DNA of 64,000 bases from Paenibacillus radicis (ex Gao et al. 2016) (GCF_014641555.1 NZ_BMHY01000008.1:67009-131008); one strand, 5' to 3'. Positions 1-9,562 are shown, numbered from the stretch's first letter. Numbers and translations: made by a program. The notes: generated by a model from the letters alone, not told the origin.

Positions 1-68
1 CGCTTAGACTAACTTATTCGCCTTCCTCAACGTGTCATTGGACGATGAAATAGCTAGTTACTCAAACA

Positions 69-253
69 AAATGTAAAAGTGCATGTTGATTTCACTTTTT
101 CGACGCCAAATGGCCTTCAAAATGCAAAAGTACATTTGAAATGGCTAAAATGAGCCGAAATCGGGCTGTTTTCGCCAAACAACCTGCACTTTTGCATTTT
201 GAGAGGGAATATCGAGCGAAATGAAGCGATCAAAATGTACATTTGCATTTTGA
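69..253. repeat. Palindromic repeat cluster
   Basis: Several copies of one A/T-rich motif lie in both orientations. TCAAAATGCAAAAGT at 117-131 is matched by its exact reverse complement at 188-202, giving a 15-bp inverted repeat around a 56-base loop that itself contains short GC pairings. A related copy lies near 69-82, and 230-253 is a smaller palindrome (TCAAAATG/CATTTTGA). No convincing coding frame with a ribosome site runs through it. It is non-coding repeat DNA; function unknown. Confidence 0.75.
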
Positions 254-265
254 CGCGGAGGAGGA

Positions 266-467
266 GAGGTGTATAGCAAGTAGCTGGTTCGAATGCGGGC
301 GAGATGAGGTGTATAGCAAGTAGCTGGTTCGAATGCGGACGAGATGAGGTGTATAGCAAGTAGCTGGTTCGTATGCGGACGTAGAGAGGCGTGCAGTAAA
401 GTAACTTGCTCGTATGCAGACGTAGAGAAGAGTGGGTTATTTAACATCCTCGTATGCGGACTACAAC
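266..467. repeat. 40-bp tandem repeat, about five copies
   Basis: Units begin near 266, 306, 346, 386 and 427. The first three share a 40-base period and are nearly identical (each has GTATAGCAAGTAGCTGG); the fourth and fifth have decayed to 41 bases but keep the CGTATGC(A/G)GAC end. There are no spacers between units, so this is not a CRISPR array. It sits about 100 bases upstream of the MoxR gene. The rest of 468-569 holds a 7-bp inverted repeat CTCTATC/GATAGAG (497-503/538-544) and the ribosome site. Confidence 0.85.
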
Positions 468-569
468 CGGGCGCGGCATTTTTTTATGCGGGGTAACTCT
501 ATCAGGTCTAAACCGAACGAGAGCTGGCGACACTGGAGATAGAGTAGATCTTATACGTTCGGGAGGTAG

Positions 570-1628
570 ATGAATACGATGATAGCGCCTAAGTTTAACG
601 ATATGGTTCGAGGAGAGCGGCAGCATTGGCCCGAGTCGCCGCAGGTGCTCCTGCAGCGTTTCATTCATAGAGTAGGGAGTGTACTGCTAGGCAAGAGAGA
701 GACGATAAAGATGACGTTGACTGCGATGCTGGCGGGCGGGCATGTACTCTTGGAGGATGTGCCTGGCGTTGGTAAAACAATGCTGGCACACGCTTGCGCA
801 AGAGCGCTCGGCGGTGAGTTCAAGCGCATCCAATTTACTTCGGATATGCTTCCCGCAGATGTTGTGGGAGGGGCGGTATGGGACAGCCGCAGCGGCGAGC
901 TGATCTATCGCCCGGGACCAATCATGGCCAATATTGTTCTGGCAGATGAAATCAACCGGACATCGCCGCGCACCCAGTCCGCATTGCTGGAAGCGATGGA
1001 GGAGCGTCATGTGACGGTGGAGGGGGAGACGCGGGCATTGCCGAAGCCATTCATGCTTATCGCCACGCAAAATCCGCTGGATTACGAAGGTACGAATCCG
1101 CTGCCTGAAGCGCAGATGGATCGTTTTATGATGCGGTTGTCGATTGGCTACCCTGAGCAGCAGGACGAGCTGCGGCTGCTCGCCCAATATGCAGACGGTC
1201 AGCGCAAGGAGCCGCAGCAGCTAAGGCCGGCTGTCATGCCGGAGGAGTGGCTGCGTATGCAGAACGAAGCGCAGCTTGCTTATGTGCATCCTGAGCTGTT
1301 GGAGTATATCGTCAAAGTCGCTAATGCATCGAGACGCTCGCAGCAATTGCTTACGGGCTTGAGCCCGCGTGCCGGGCGCGACTGGCTGCGTGCCGCCCAA
1401 GCCTATGCTTATATCGAGGGACGCAGTTACGTGCTGCCCGATGATTTGCTGGCAACCGGTGAAGCGGTGCTGATCCATCGTCTGGAAGCTTATCCTGGCA
1501 TGAATGGAATGAGCGCAGGAGCAAACGGAGGAACCGCTGAGACGCTGCGGCAATTGATGCGAGCGATCCCCCTTATGAATAAGTCGACTGCATCGGGGCT
1601 CAATCGCGCTGGAGGCCGATATGAATAA
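570..1628 (+). CDS. yeaC: MoxR-family AAA+ ATPase
   Basis: MoxR-type AAA+ ATPase, a cytosolic chaperone-like ATPase that usually works with von Willebrand-type or DUF58 partners. Walker A GVGKT is at residues 66-70 and Walker B VLADEINR at 123-130; the C-terminal lid domain follows to residue 352, the normal family length. The sequence GGGAGG at 561-566 is the ribosome site; ATG 570 is only 3 bases away and in-frame ATG 579 is 12 bases away, so the exact start is uncertain. It overlaps the DUF58 gene by 8 bases and heads a three-gene operon matching yeaC-yeaD-yebA of B. subtilis. The client process is unknown. Confidence 0.95.
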   Translation: MNTMIAPKFNDMVRGERQHWPESPQVLLQRFIHRVGSVLLGKRETIKMTLTAMLAGGHVLLEDVPGVGKTMLAHACARALGGEFKRIQFTSDMLPADVVGGAVWDSRSGELIYRPGPIMANIVLADEINRTSPRTQSALLEAMEERHVTVEGETRALPKPFMLIATQNPLDYEGTNPLPEAQMDRFMMRLSIGYPEQQDELRLLAQYADGQRKEPQQLRPAVMPEEWLRMQNEAQLAYVHPELLEYIVKVANASRRSQQLLTGLSPRAGRDWLRAAQAYAYIEGRSYVLPDDLLATGEAVLIHRLEAYPGMNGMSAGANGGTAETLRQLMRAIPLMNKSTASGLNRAGGRYE

Positions 1629-3186
1629 ACGAGTTGGTGAGGTCGGCGGCGTAAGTGCGAAAACCGCAATGGACTATTTGGCAGCAGCTATGGAACCAGC
1701 CGCCGGACCTGGTGCCAAGCTGGCGGATTCGGCCGATATGTTTGCGGGGAGCCTGGCAATTCCGAGTTCTAAAAACGGCGAGACTGGGCAAAAAAGCAAA
1801 AACGATGGCACAGATGAGTTCGTCATTCCTCATCATCATCGCACCTACCGGACAAGATGGGTGGCGTGGTCGGTATTGCTTCTGTCTTGGGGAGGGAGCT
1901 TGAGCGCGCTTATTTTACGCGGCGGTGAGCTGGAAGCATTCATGCTCGCCGTGTTGAGCGTCATTATGATCATTGGAGCGGGAGGCCCGCTGCTTGGAGC
2001 TGCCGGGCTAGAGGCCGGGCGCGAGATTATGGCGCGGAAGGTTAGGGATGGCGGGGAGACGACGGTTCGGCTGACGATTAGACGATCGTTTCCCATTCCT
2101 TTGGTGTGGTATGCGGTTGGCGAGAATCTGGTCAATCGAACGGGAAACAAGGGGATGGAATTTCGCTATATAGCAGCCCCTCTTTTTCGCAAGGAGCTGA
2201 CGATCGACTATTCGCTGCATAACGTCAGGCGAGGCGAGCATGTGTTTCGCGAGCTGACGGTTACGACGGGGGATTGGCTTGGCATGACAGCCATCACCCG
2301 ACAAATAAGCTGCCCGGGCGAACTGCTCGCCTTGCCAGCTTTGCCAGAGGCCGGCACTATGCGCGTCGATCCCGAAGGCGGCATTGTTGTTGAACGCGGA
2401 GCCGGCGAGGGTATCGCCGGTATCGAAGGCGTGCCGGGCACGACGGCGTCGCGGCATAAGAAACGGATGCCGGGCGTAGGTCCGGAAAGCCGTCCCTACC
2501 GGCAAGGCGATTCGCCGCGCCATATTGATTGGAGAGCCGCGGCGAAGGGGCGCGGCCTCTATACGAAGCAGCATACGGCGGAGCAGCCCGCCGAGCTTGC
2601 CGTCATTGTCGACACGTCTGCCGCCGCATATGGCGGCGACGGTCGGTTGTTCGACGCCTGCGCGGCGTGGGCGGCGCAGGCTATTGAACGCGCGGCAGCG
2701 GCCGGCGGAGCGGTGCGGCTGCTTGCCGCGCAAGACGCCGCCGCCGGGGACGCAGGCGGCAGCAGTGGAGCGGGAGACGCGGGTGAGCGAAGCGCCCGCG
2801 TGGACGCTGTGGCGGTGCTGCAGGGCTCGCCAGAGGCTCTGCAAGATCGCCTGGCGAGGCTGCGCCTTGTTGGAGGCGACAGCAAGCCGGATGGAGGCCT
2901 GTATCGGCAGGAGCTTGGCGGACTGCGTCCAGGAGGAAAGCTGCACGCGTACACGGCGGATTGGAAAGAAGGCAAGGGCTGGACACAGCTTGCCGCATTG
3001 GCCAACGATCAAGGCTGCCGGCTGGAGCTTCATATCGTGACGAAGCAAGCTGTATTGACGTATGCGATGCGGGAACAGCAGCGGCTGCTGGAGACTTATG
3101 GCATTCAAATGCATTGGCTTCCTTTTCCCGAGCGGATGATGGAGCTGCCGTACACGGCGGAGGGAGGGGTCTCGAATGGGCGCTAA
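1621..3186 (+). CDS. yeaD: DUF58 domain membrane protein
   Basis: DUF58 protein of 521 residues. About 75 polar residues precede two membrane segments (roughly 80-130). The family motif RPYRQGDSPRHIDW lies near residues 291-304, followed by a vWA-like fold starting AELAVIVDTS. The stretch around residues 355-395 is rich in Ala, Gly and Asp, probably a flexible insertion. The start overlaps the end of the MoxR gene by 8 bases and its own end overlaps the next start by 11 bases, so the three are translationally coupled. In this family the DUF58 protein is thought to be the partner of the MoxR ATPase; that is family knowledge, not shown here. Confidence 0.93.
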   Translation: MNKRVGEVGGVSAKTAMDYLAAAMEPAAGPGAKLADSADMFAGSLAIPSSKNGETGQKSKNDGTDEFVIPHHHRTYRTRWVAWSVLLLSWGGSLSALILRGGELEAFMLAVLSVIMIIGAGGPLLGAAGLEAGREIMARKVRDGGETTVRLTIRRSFPIPLVWYAVGENLVNRTGNKGMEFRYIAAPLFRKELTIDYSLHNVRRGEHVFRELTVTTGDWLGMTAITRQISCPGELLALPALPEAGTMRVDPEGGIVVERGAGEGIAGIEGVPGTTASRHKKRMPGVGPESRPYRQGDSPRHIDWRAAAKGRGLYTKQHTAEQPAELAVIVDTSAAAYGGDGRLFDACAAWAAQAIERAAAAGGAVRLLAAQDAAAGDAGGSSGAGDAGERSARVDAVAVLQGSPEALQDRLARLRLVGGDSKPDGGLYRQELGGLRPGGKLHAYTADWKEGKGWTQLAALANDQGCRLELHIVTKQAVLTYAMREQQRLLETYGIQMHWLPFPERMMELPYTAEGGVSNGR

Positions 3187-5917
3187 TGACGACAATCGGC
3201 AAGCCGAGCACTCGCTTCGCTATCGGCTGCTGACGACGGTGCTTCTATTCGGCCTGCTGGCGGAGTGGATGATCCCGTGGGTGGACAACAGCGAGTGGGG
3301 AGCCATCTACCAACTGGGACCGCTGCTTGTTATTATCGGCTGCGTGCTGGGGGCAGGGTTGTTCCGGCCAACGTGGTATATGTCGCTAGCGTTTAATGGC
3401 GGGCTTTGTTTGATGAGCTTGATGTGGCTGTTTAAAAGCGGCGATGACACTGCACTGCAATGGCTGTCTCATTTTCCAGGGATGCTGTGGGAAGATATTC
3501 GCTTGATGATGGAGTACGGCCTGTGGACGATGTCTGGGGAGCTGCGTACGCTGCTCCTGTTCGTCGGCTGGGCGCTGCTTGCGCCGGCGCTTCAGGCGCT
3601 AATGTGGCTCCGTCAGCTCTCGCTAGGCTTCGCGGCGGCAACGGCGCTTTATTTGCTGACGCTGCATGTCTGGCTTGGTATGGATGTAACTCCGGGCTTA
3701 CTGAGGACGACAGCAGAAGGGCTGCTGCTTGGCGCGCTTGTCGCGACGAGCAGAGCACAGCGTATTCATGGCGGTGTCCGGGAGAGGGGCTTGCGAAGCG
3801 GTACAGGCTGGCTGGCGGCTTCTGTATTCGTGGTAGCGATATGCGTTGGTGCGGGATTGCTGCTATCGGGCGGCAAACCGGCTTTCCAAGAACCGGCCGC
3901 ATGGACGTCATCTTTGGCAAGCCGTCTGGAACAGACGATCATTTCGCTGGGCAGCGGCGGAAGCTCTGCCGTATTGCAGGCGAGTACGGCAAATGCGGGA
4001 ATGACCGGCTATGGATTCGATGATCGGGAGCTGGGAGGCCCGCTTGTGCAAGACGACAAGGTTATTTTTACCGGTTTGTCACCCGTCCGCGCTAACTGGC
4101 GGGGCGAAGCCAAGAGCAGCTATGACGGGAGGGGCTGGAGCGATGCGTGGAGCCGCAAGACGCTGCTTCCGGTTGACGAGGCGGGGGCAGGTGATGCTTC
4201 AGAGGCTTCTGCAGGAGCTTCCGAGGAGGCCGAACAGGGTGAAAGCGTCGCGCAAACCGTAATACTTGCTTCACCTGGTCAAGGCTTGCCTTTATTTGCA
4301 GCTGGAGCTTCCGGCCATGTGCAAAACCTGGAGGCGTCTGACCCGCGCCGCAAGCTCAATACTTACGTGCGCAACGAAGCGACTGGCGCTTTGTTCGCTC
4401 CTTCAGATACGGCCAAGGTGGAGAAGTATACGGTGCAAAGCAAGCTGCCGGTAACCGATGAGGCGATACTGTCGAAGACAGGCAAATACGCCTTTGGCTC
4501 GGAGGCTTCTGTCGATGATAGCGAATTGGACATCTATCTCCAATTGCCCGATTCATTGCCGAGCCGTGTATCTGCTCTAGCAGCAGAAATTGCGGGCGGA
4601 GGCGTGACGAGCCGGTTGGATCAGGTTAAAGCGATTGAAACTTACTTGGAAAATAACTACACGTACTCGCTGGACACTAAGGCTCCTCCTGCCGGAGCGG
4701 ATCTGGTCGATCATTTTCTGTTCGAGCAGCAAAGCGGCTATTGCGTCCATTTTTCTTCTTCTATGGTCATCCTGCTGAGAACGCAGGGGATTCCGGCTCG
4801 GTGGGTGAAGGGCTTTACGTCTGGAAATCCCGTGTACGAGGATGACAAGGGAATAACAACATATGAGGTGCGAGGGAAAAATGCACATGCGTGGGTTGAA
4901 GTATATTTTCCCGGTGCGGGCTGGGTACCGTTTGATCCGACACCGGGATTTAGCGGCACGGAAAGCGGACCAGTTGTCGCATCGGTTTCTGTTGGGGCAT
5001 TAGGTGCTGATGGAGGCGGTGCATTGGTTACAACGACAGGCAGCGCTTCGAGCAGTATCGCAGGAGGCGGCAGCATGTCTATGTCTGGTAAGGCGACAGC
5101 CGCAAACATAGCCGCTAGAGCTGACAGTTTACTGGCTGCGGCCAGACAGGGTGGAGCAGCCGTCGCGGCTTCGGCAAGAAATGCAGCGCAAGCAATCGCC
5201 GAGGCAGCACCTGCGGCGCAGGCAGCGGTCGCAACGATGACGTTAGCTCTTGTCTGTTCAGTAATCGCCGTGTTTCAGCGGCATAGGCTGCAGTTGGCAC
5301 TGGCTATGCGGCGATACAATACGGCGTATGCCAGAATGAACAGCGTCAAGCCTGGATTAGGCGCCGCTGCGTCGGAAGCGATAGGTGCGGTTGCAGCGGA
5401 GTATGGACGAGTCCGCTCTTTAATAGGGGGAGGTACGACCGTAGAGCAGCTGCGGACAACTTTCCCTGCGCCAGCGCCGCCTGGGCAAACAGCGTTAGCA
5501 GCGTCTGCTGCGAAAACAACGTCTGAGGCACAGGCATCTGCTGCACCAGCTGTGCTTGTTCCAACAGAGCCAGTGCCACCGGCTTCAGCAGCCTTCACCG
5601 AGTCAGGCATGCCTGCTCGAACAACCGCGTCATCTGCGTCCCAAGCTGCGCTTGAGCAGACGCAGAAGCGATTCACAGCGGTGTCAGCCGCGACGTGGAA
5701 GCTGCTCCAGAGCCGTATGAGCGAGCGGACGTCGCAGCAGACCGCGCGTGAATACGCGGCGGCGGTAACGGCTTCGCTGCCTTCCGCACGCGCCGCAGCG
5801 CTTGAACGCTTCATCGCCTGGGACGATGAAGCAAGATTCGGGAAGCGGGCCGGCTGGACCGCTCCGCCGCCTGAGGAGCTCGCGGAGGCGATTCACACGC
5901 TCCGCGCCCGCAAATAA
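3176..5917 (+). CDS. yebA: Transglutaminase-like membrane protein (TgpA/YebA type)
   Basis: 913 residues. The N-terminal 220 residues carry about six membrane helices (DUF3488-like). The extracytoplasmic transglutaminase core has a visible triad: Cys523 in SGYCVHF, His571 in NAHAWVEV and Asp587 in PFDPTPGF. A further helix near residue 690 is followed by a long Ala-rich cytoplasmic tail with a DUF4129-like end. Third gene of the MoxR/DUF58/transglutaminase operon, a pairing found widely in bacteria and linked to envelope functions. The Ala-rich spacers at roughly 600-685 and 750-830 are low complexity and poorly conserved in such proteins. Confidence 0.93.
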   Translation: MGANDDNRQAEHSLRYRLLTTVLLFGLLAEWMIPWVDNSEWGAIYQLGPLLVIIGCVLGAGLFRPTWYMSLAFNGGLCLMSLMWLFKSGDDTALQWLSHFPGMLWEDIRLMMEYGLWTMSGELRTLLLFVGWALLAPALQALMWLRQLSLGFAAATALYLLTLHVWLGMDVTPGLLRTTAEGLLLGALVATSRAQRIHGGVRERGLRSGTGWLAASVFVVAICVGAGLLLSGGKPAFQEPAAWTSSLASRLEQTIISLGSGGSSAVLQASTANAGMTGYGFDDRELGGPLVQDDKVIFTGLSPVRANWRGEAKSSYDGRGWSDAWSRKTLLPVDEAGAGDASEASAGASEEAEQGESVAQTVILASPGQGLPLFAAGASGHVQNLEASDPRRKLNTYVRNEATGALFAPSDTAKVEKYTVQSKLPVTDEAILSKTGKYAFGSEASVDDSELDIYLQLPDSLPSRVSALAAEIAGGGVTSRLDQVKAIETYLENNYTYSLDTKAPPAGADLVDHFLFEQQSGYCVHFSSSMVILLRTQGIPARWVKGFTSGNPVYEDDKGITTYEVRGKNAHAWVEVYFPGAGWVPFDPTPGFSGTESGPVVASVSVGALGADGGGALVTTTGSASSSIAGGGSMSMSGKATAANIAARADSLLAAARQGGAAVAASARNAAQAIAEAAPAAQAAVATMTLALVCSVIAVFQRHRLQLALAMRRYNTAYARMNSVKPGLGAAASEAIGAVAAEYGRVRSLIGGGTTVEQLRTTFPAPAPPGQTALAASAAKTTSEAQASAAPAVLVPTEPVPPASAAFTESGMPARTTASSASQAALEQTQKRFTAVSAATWKLLQSRMSERTSQQTAREYAAAVTASLPSARAAALERFIAWDDEARFGKRAGWTAPPPEELAEAIHTLRARK

Positions 5918-5919
5918 AG

Positions 5920-5970
5920 AGAAGGGCCAAGCAATGCCGGTATAGCCGGACTGCTTGGCCCTTCTTTATT
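5920..5970. terminator. Bidirectional intrinsic terminator
   Basis: Stem AGAAGGGCCAAGCA (5920-5933) pairs with TGCTTGGCCCTTCT (5952-5965), with an inner CCGG/CCGG pairing. T-rich runs lie on both sides, so it can end the yebA operon and the convergent acetyltransferase gene. Confidence 0.9.
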
Positions 5971-5978
5971 TTCACAGC

Positions 5979-6503
5979 TTAAGTCTCAATCCAAAACCGC
6001 TTGACTACACTGCCATCCGAATCCGTAAAGCTTACGTCCGGAATACCTCCGTTGCTCAGGATCGTGCGCTCGGAACCGATGTTGTCGGCATCACAGACGA
6101 CAAGCGCCTTGCTGATGCCAAGCTTCTTTGCCTCGATCAATGCGAGCGCCAGAAGAGCCGTTGCATATCCCTTCCGCCTTTGCGTAGGACGGATGCCGTA
6201 ACCGATATGACCGCCCAGCTGAAGCAGTTTATCTGTCAGACGGTGCCGGATGTTCACCGCGCCGAGAATTCCGCTGTTTTCGCCCAGCAGCCAAAACGTC
6301 GAATCCGGGACTTGGTCGTAGGGACGCGTCCCCTCTTTTTCATTATCGAGAAGAAATTGAACCATTGAACGGAAATCGGAAGGATCCTTGCCAATCACCC
6401 AAGGGACCAGATCCTCGCCGCTTTGTTTCCATTCCTCATAAAAATCAACATAAGGCAATTGCAGATCGACTGTTGGTTTTACTAAAAGCAGCTTTTCCGT
6501 CAT
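5979..6503 (-). CDS. GNAT family N-acetyltransferase
   Basis: Acetyl-CoA-dependent N-acetyltransferase of 174 residues. The cofactor-binding motif A is visible as YGIRPTQRRKGYAT near residues 102-115, preceded by the beta-strand GGHIGYG. The C-terminal part IEAKKLGISKALVVCD is the usual helix-strand pair. The substrate cannot be told; the closest general type is the YjdJ/ribosomal-protein-like small-molecule acetyltransferases. GGAG about 10 bases upstream supports ATG 6503. It is convergent with yebA and 70 bases downstream of the DUF418 gene on the same strand. Confidence 0.88.
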   Translation of the reverse strand: MTEKLLLVKPTVDLQLPYVDFYEEWKQSGEDLVPWVIGKDPSDFRSMVQFLLDNEKEGTRPYDQVPDSTFWLLGENSGILGAVNIRHRLTDKLLQLGGHIGYGIRPTQRRKGYATALLALALIEAKKLGISKALVVCDADNIGSERTILSNGGIPDVSFTDSDGSVVKRFWIET

Positions 6504-6573
6504 CTCTGGTTCACTCCAATCTCTAATTTTGTTGTTTTGCAGCGGATGGCATGCATGTTGGCCCTGCCCGCGA

Positions 6574-7776
6574 TTACAGTCCGGTGTTTGCCCCTTTTCC
6601 TATTTCCGTCTCAACCCTCTTCCAGCGTAAGGCGGTCCAAGCGCGCAGCACGCGTTCAATCGGGCCGATCTTGAAATAGCGAAGGTAGAGCTGGCTGGCA
6701 AAGCATTGGACGATGAAAATAGCAAACGCGAGCGCGATACCGCCGAGAATGCCGATTTTCGTAAACAGCCCAAGTCCAAAGCCGTAAAAAACAAATACGC
6801 AAACGATCGTTTGCAGCAAATAATTCGACATCGACAGCCGCCCGACGCTCTCGAACCGATTCATCCATCCCGACAGCCAACCCGGTCTTGCGCTGAATAG
6901 CAAGGCCAATCCTGACAGGTAGCCAAGTGCCAGAATCGTACCGCCCAAAGCGGCGATCGAACCGGCCCAGCCCAAATCGGGGAGCAAATACTTTGCTGAT
7001 TTAAGCAGCAGCCCTGCAGGAATCAAAACTGCAGCAAGCATGATATAGTGCTTTTTCTCTTGCTCGGGCCGGTGAAACAGCTGCAGTTTGGCAGCGGACA
7101 TGCCGAAAAGAAACATTGGTGCGACAACAATTGGAGAGATAAACAGGTTCAAAACCTGATAAAAGCCATACATACCAAGCGGGTCCGCCAGCGTTCGATG
7201 CTGAATAATTTCGGCAAAAGAGCCGCTCCCGTAAATGGCTATTGTTTTCTCATTAAACTTTTCCAAAGCGGACAGCGGGAGAACAGCATCGTTGTGTGCC
7301 CCATAGCTCAATAGAGCGGCGAGTACGGCGAACACCAAACCCCAAATGAATAGTGTGCGCGGCTTCGCCCGAAGGAACAGCAGCATGCCAAAGCCCGTCA
7401 AGCCGTAACTAATGAGGACATCGCCTTCCCACAGAAAAATATAATGGACAAGACCGATAACGATCAGAAACGTAAACCGTCTTGCCAAATGAGCGATCGG
7501 TTGCCCGGCCAAGCCGTGGCGGCGTTCTACATTTTCCTTTATTTTAACCATGCCAAATCCGAACAAAAATGCGAAAATCGGCATAAAGCTCGTCTCCACA
7601 ACGATCTTCACGATTGTATGGGCTGCCGAATCGGCGGCTGACAGCGAGAAGAAGCTCATCTCCTGCATGCCCCACATCCCATACTGAAAACAAAACATAT
7701 TGGCGAGCAAAATGCCCAGCAAACTAAAACCTCTAATGCCGTCTATATTCCTTAATCTGGGAGACGGATTGCTCAT
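6574..7776 (-). CDS. DUF418 family membrane protein
   Basis: 400-residue multi-pass protein with 9-10 predicted membrane helices, starting with the typical R(N/I)DGIRGFSLLGILLANM segment. The C-terminal 160 residues match the DUF418 pattern (paired helices with SVGRLSMSNYLLQT). It resembles YeiB-like proteins, which are distant relatives of membrane acyltransferases; the reaction is unknown. The ribosome site GAGGTGAT lies 6 bases before ATG 7776. It may be co-transcribed with the downstream acetyltransferase gene (70-base gap). Confidence 0.88.
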   Translation of the reverse strand: MSNPSPRLRNIDGIRGFSLLGILLANMFCFQYGMWGMQEMSFFSLSAADSAAHTIVKIVVETSFMPIFAFLFGFGMVKIKENVERRHGLAGQPIAHLARRFTFLIVIGLVHYIFLWEGDVLISYGLTGFGMLLFLRAKPRTLFIWGLVFAVLAALLSYGAHNDAVLPLSALEKFNEKTIAIYGSGSFAEIIQHRTLADPLGMYGFYQVLNLFISPIVVAPMFLFGMSAAKLQLFHRPEQEKKHYIMLAAVLIPAGLLLKSAKYLLPDLGWAGSIAALGGTILALGYLSGLALLFSARPGWLSGWMNRFESVGRLSMSNYLLQTIVCVFVFYGFGLGLFTKIGILGGIALAFAIFIVQCFASQLYLRYFKIGPIERVLRAWTALRWKRVETEIGKGANTGL

Positions 7777-7965
7777 CTCAAATCACCTCGGATAATGTTT
7801 ACGCACGTTTATCCGAATTGTTTCATTTTCCCAAATTCGAGCAAAATATTGGATATCCTTGAGCGGATTGCATCTTTTTAGGCGTTAAAAGCGGGTTTAC
7901 AGCCGGAGGATGGCAGAACCGTGAAATTAGAGTTCGCAAATATTGTCGGAACCTGTCTCTTCACC

Positions 7966-7995
7966 TTGACTCGGTTTGAGCGGTATAGATATAAT
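7966..7995 (+). promoter_or_regulatory. guaA sigma-A promoter
   Basis: TTGACT (7966-7971), 18 bases, TATAAT (7990-7995). Transcription would begin near 8002, only about 10 bases before the ribosome site, so a start codon at 7976 is excluded. A lone PurR-like half-site (core GTTCG at 7932-7936) lies upstream but its partner is too degenerate to call. Confidence 0.85.
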
Positions 7996-8023
7996 TACTA
8001 CATTAATTGAGGGAGGCTCGGTA

Positions 8024-9562
8024 ATGAACAAGCCAAATGAAATCATCGTTGTTCTCGACTTTGGAGGACAATACAATCAGCTAATCGCACGCCGCATTCG
8101 TGATTTGGGCGTATACAGCGAGTTGCTGCCATTCAACACACCGGTGGAGCGGATCCGCGAACTGCAGCCGAAAGGCATCGTGTTCTCGGGAGGACCGGCT
8201 AGCGTATATGAGGAAAAATCGCCGCTGGTCGATCCGGCCATTTACGATATCGGCGTTCCTATCTTTGGCATTTGCTACGGCATGCAGCTGATGGCGCATC
8301 AACTGAACGGTAAAGTAGAACGCGCAGGCAAGCGTGAGTACGGCAAGGCAGAGGTTGACTTCACGGCTGACAGCCATCTGATTCAAGGTCTGGAGCAGCG
8401 TCAAACGGTATGGATGAGCCACGGCGACCACGTTGTAGAGCTTCCTGAAGGCTTCAAAGTGGATGCAAGCACAGACCATGCTCCAATCGCTGCAATGAGC
8501 AATGCGGATCGCAAGTTCTTTGCGGTGCAATTCCATCCGGAGGTTCGCCACTCGGAACACGGCAACGAAATGATTCACAACTTCCTGTACAACGTTTGCG
8601 GTTGCGACGGCAACTGGACGATGGAATCGTTTATCGAGGACACGATCCGCGATATCCGTGCACAAGTTGGCGATAAAAAAGTACTTTGCGCGCTGTCCGG
8701 TGGCGTTGACTCCTCTGTAGTGGCAATTTTGCTGCACAAAGCGATTGGCGATCAATTGACTTGTATGTTTATCGACCATAACTTGCTGCGCAAAGGCGAA
8801 GCGGATGGCGTTATGGAAACCTTTGTCGGCAAGTTCGATATGAAGGTTGTCAAAATCGACGCTCGCGAGCGCTTTATGAGCAAGCTGAAAGGCGTAGACG
8901 ATCCGGAGCAAAAACGTAAAATTATCGGCAACGAATTCATTTACGTTTTCCAAGAAGAGTCGGCTAAATTCGATGACTTTGAATTCTTGGCTCAAGGCAC
9001 GCTGTACACGGATATTGTGGAAAGCGGAACAGCAACAGCACAAACGATCAAATCGCATCATAACGTTGGCGGTTTGCCTGAAGATATTAAGTTCAAGCTC
9101 GTTGAGCCGCTTAAAGCGCTGTTTAAGGACGAGGTTCGTAAAGTCGGCGAAGAGTGCGGCTTGCCGGAAGAAATCGTATGGCGTCAACCGTTCCCAGGTC
9201 CGGGCCTTGCGATCCGTGTACTTGGCGAAGTAACGGAGGACAAGCTGAAGATCGTTCGCGAATCCGATGCAATCCTTCACGACGAGATTGCCAAAGCCGG
9301 TCTGAAAAGAGAAATTTGGCAGTATTTCACCGCCCTTCCGAACATGAAGAGCGTTGGCGTTATGGGTGACGCACGTACGTATTCGTACACAGTCGGCATT
9401 CGCGCCGTAACTTCGATTGACGGTATGACAGCGGACTGGGCGCGTATCCCTTGGGACGTGCTGGAGAAAATCTCCGTCCGTATCGTTAACGAAGTTGAGA
9501 ACGTCAACCGTATCGTGTATGACGTAACTTCGAAACCGCCTGCTACGATTGAGTGGGAATAG
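8024..9562 (+). CDS. guaA: GMP synthase (glutamine-hydrolysing)
   Basis: Converts XMP to GMP using glutamine and ATP, the last step of guanine nucleotide synthesis, in the cytosol. 512 residues, normal length. The N-terminal class I glutamine amidotransferase has Cys84 (GICYG), His171 and Glu173 (FHPEV); the ATP-pyrophosphatase P-loop SGGVDS is at 225-230; the C-terminal dimerisation domain ends TIEWE. ATG 8024 is chosen because GGGAGG (8011-8016) lies 7 bases upstream and the promoter occupies the longer alternative. The last 16 bases recur at 10892-10907, as expected for an integration site. Confidence 0.98.
   Translation: MNKPNEIIVVLDFGGQYNQLIARRIRDLGVYSELLPFNTPVERIRELQPKGIVFSGGPASVYEEKSPLVDPAIYDIGVPIFGICYGMQLMAHQLNGKVERAGKREYGKAEVDFTADSHLIQGLEQRQTVWMSHGDHVVELPEGFKVDASTDHAPIAAMSNADRKFFAVQFHPEVRHSEHGNEMIHNFLYNVCGCDGNWTMESFIEDTIRDIRAQVGDKKVLCALSGGVDSSVVAILLHKAIGDQLTCMFIDHNLLRKGEADGVMETFVGKFDMKVVKIDARERFMSKLKGVDDPEQKRKIIGNEFIYVFQEESAKFDDFEFLAQGTLYTDIVESGTATAQTIKSHHNVGGLPEDIKFKLVEPLKALFKDEVRKVGEECGLPEEIVWRQPFPGPGLAIRVLGEVTEDKLKIVRESDAILHDEIAKAGLKREIWQYFTALPNMKSVGVMGDARTYSYTVGIRAVTSIDGMTADWARIPWDVLEKISVRIVNEVENVNRIVYDVTSKPPATIEWE
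9546..9561 (+). repeat. guaA 3'-end direct repeat, left copy (att-like)
   Basis: CGATTGAGTGGGAATA spans the last codons of guaA and is repeated exactly at 10892-10907. The 3' end of guaA is a known integration hot spot for genomic islands, so the pair reads as att-like borders of a 1.3-kb islet. Confidence 0.7.

Noticed and set aside
266..467. Possible CRISPR array
   Set aside because: Units follow each other without unique spacers and no cas genes are present; it is a plain tandem repeat.
2525..3040. Overlapping forward frame in the DUF58 gene
   Set aside because: GC-rich Ala/Arg composition typical of a shadow frame; the DUF58 frame carries the conserved motif.
7976..8023. Longer N-terminus for GuaA
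   Set aside because: The extra codons overlap the -35/-10 promoter; the shorter start has a good ribosome site and normal length.
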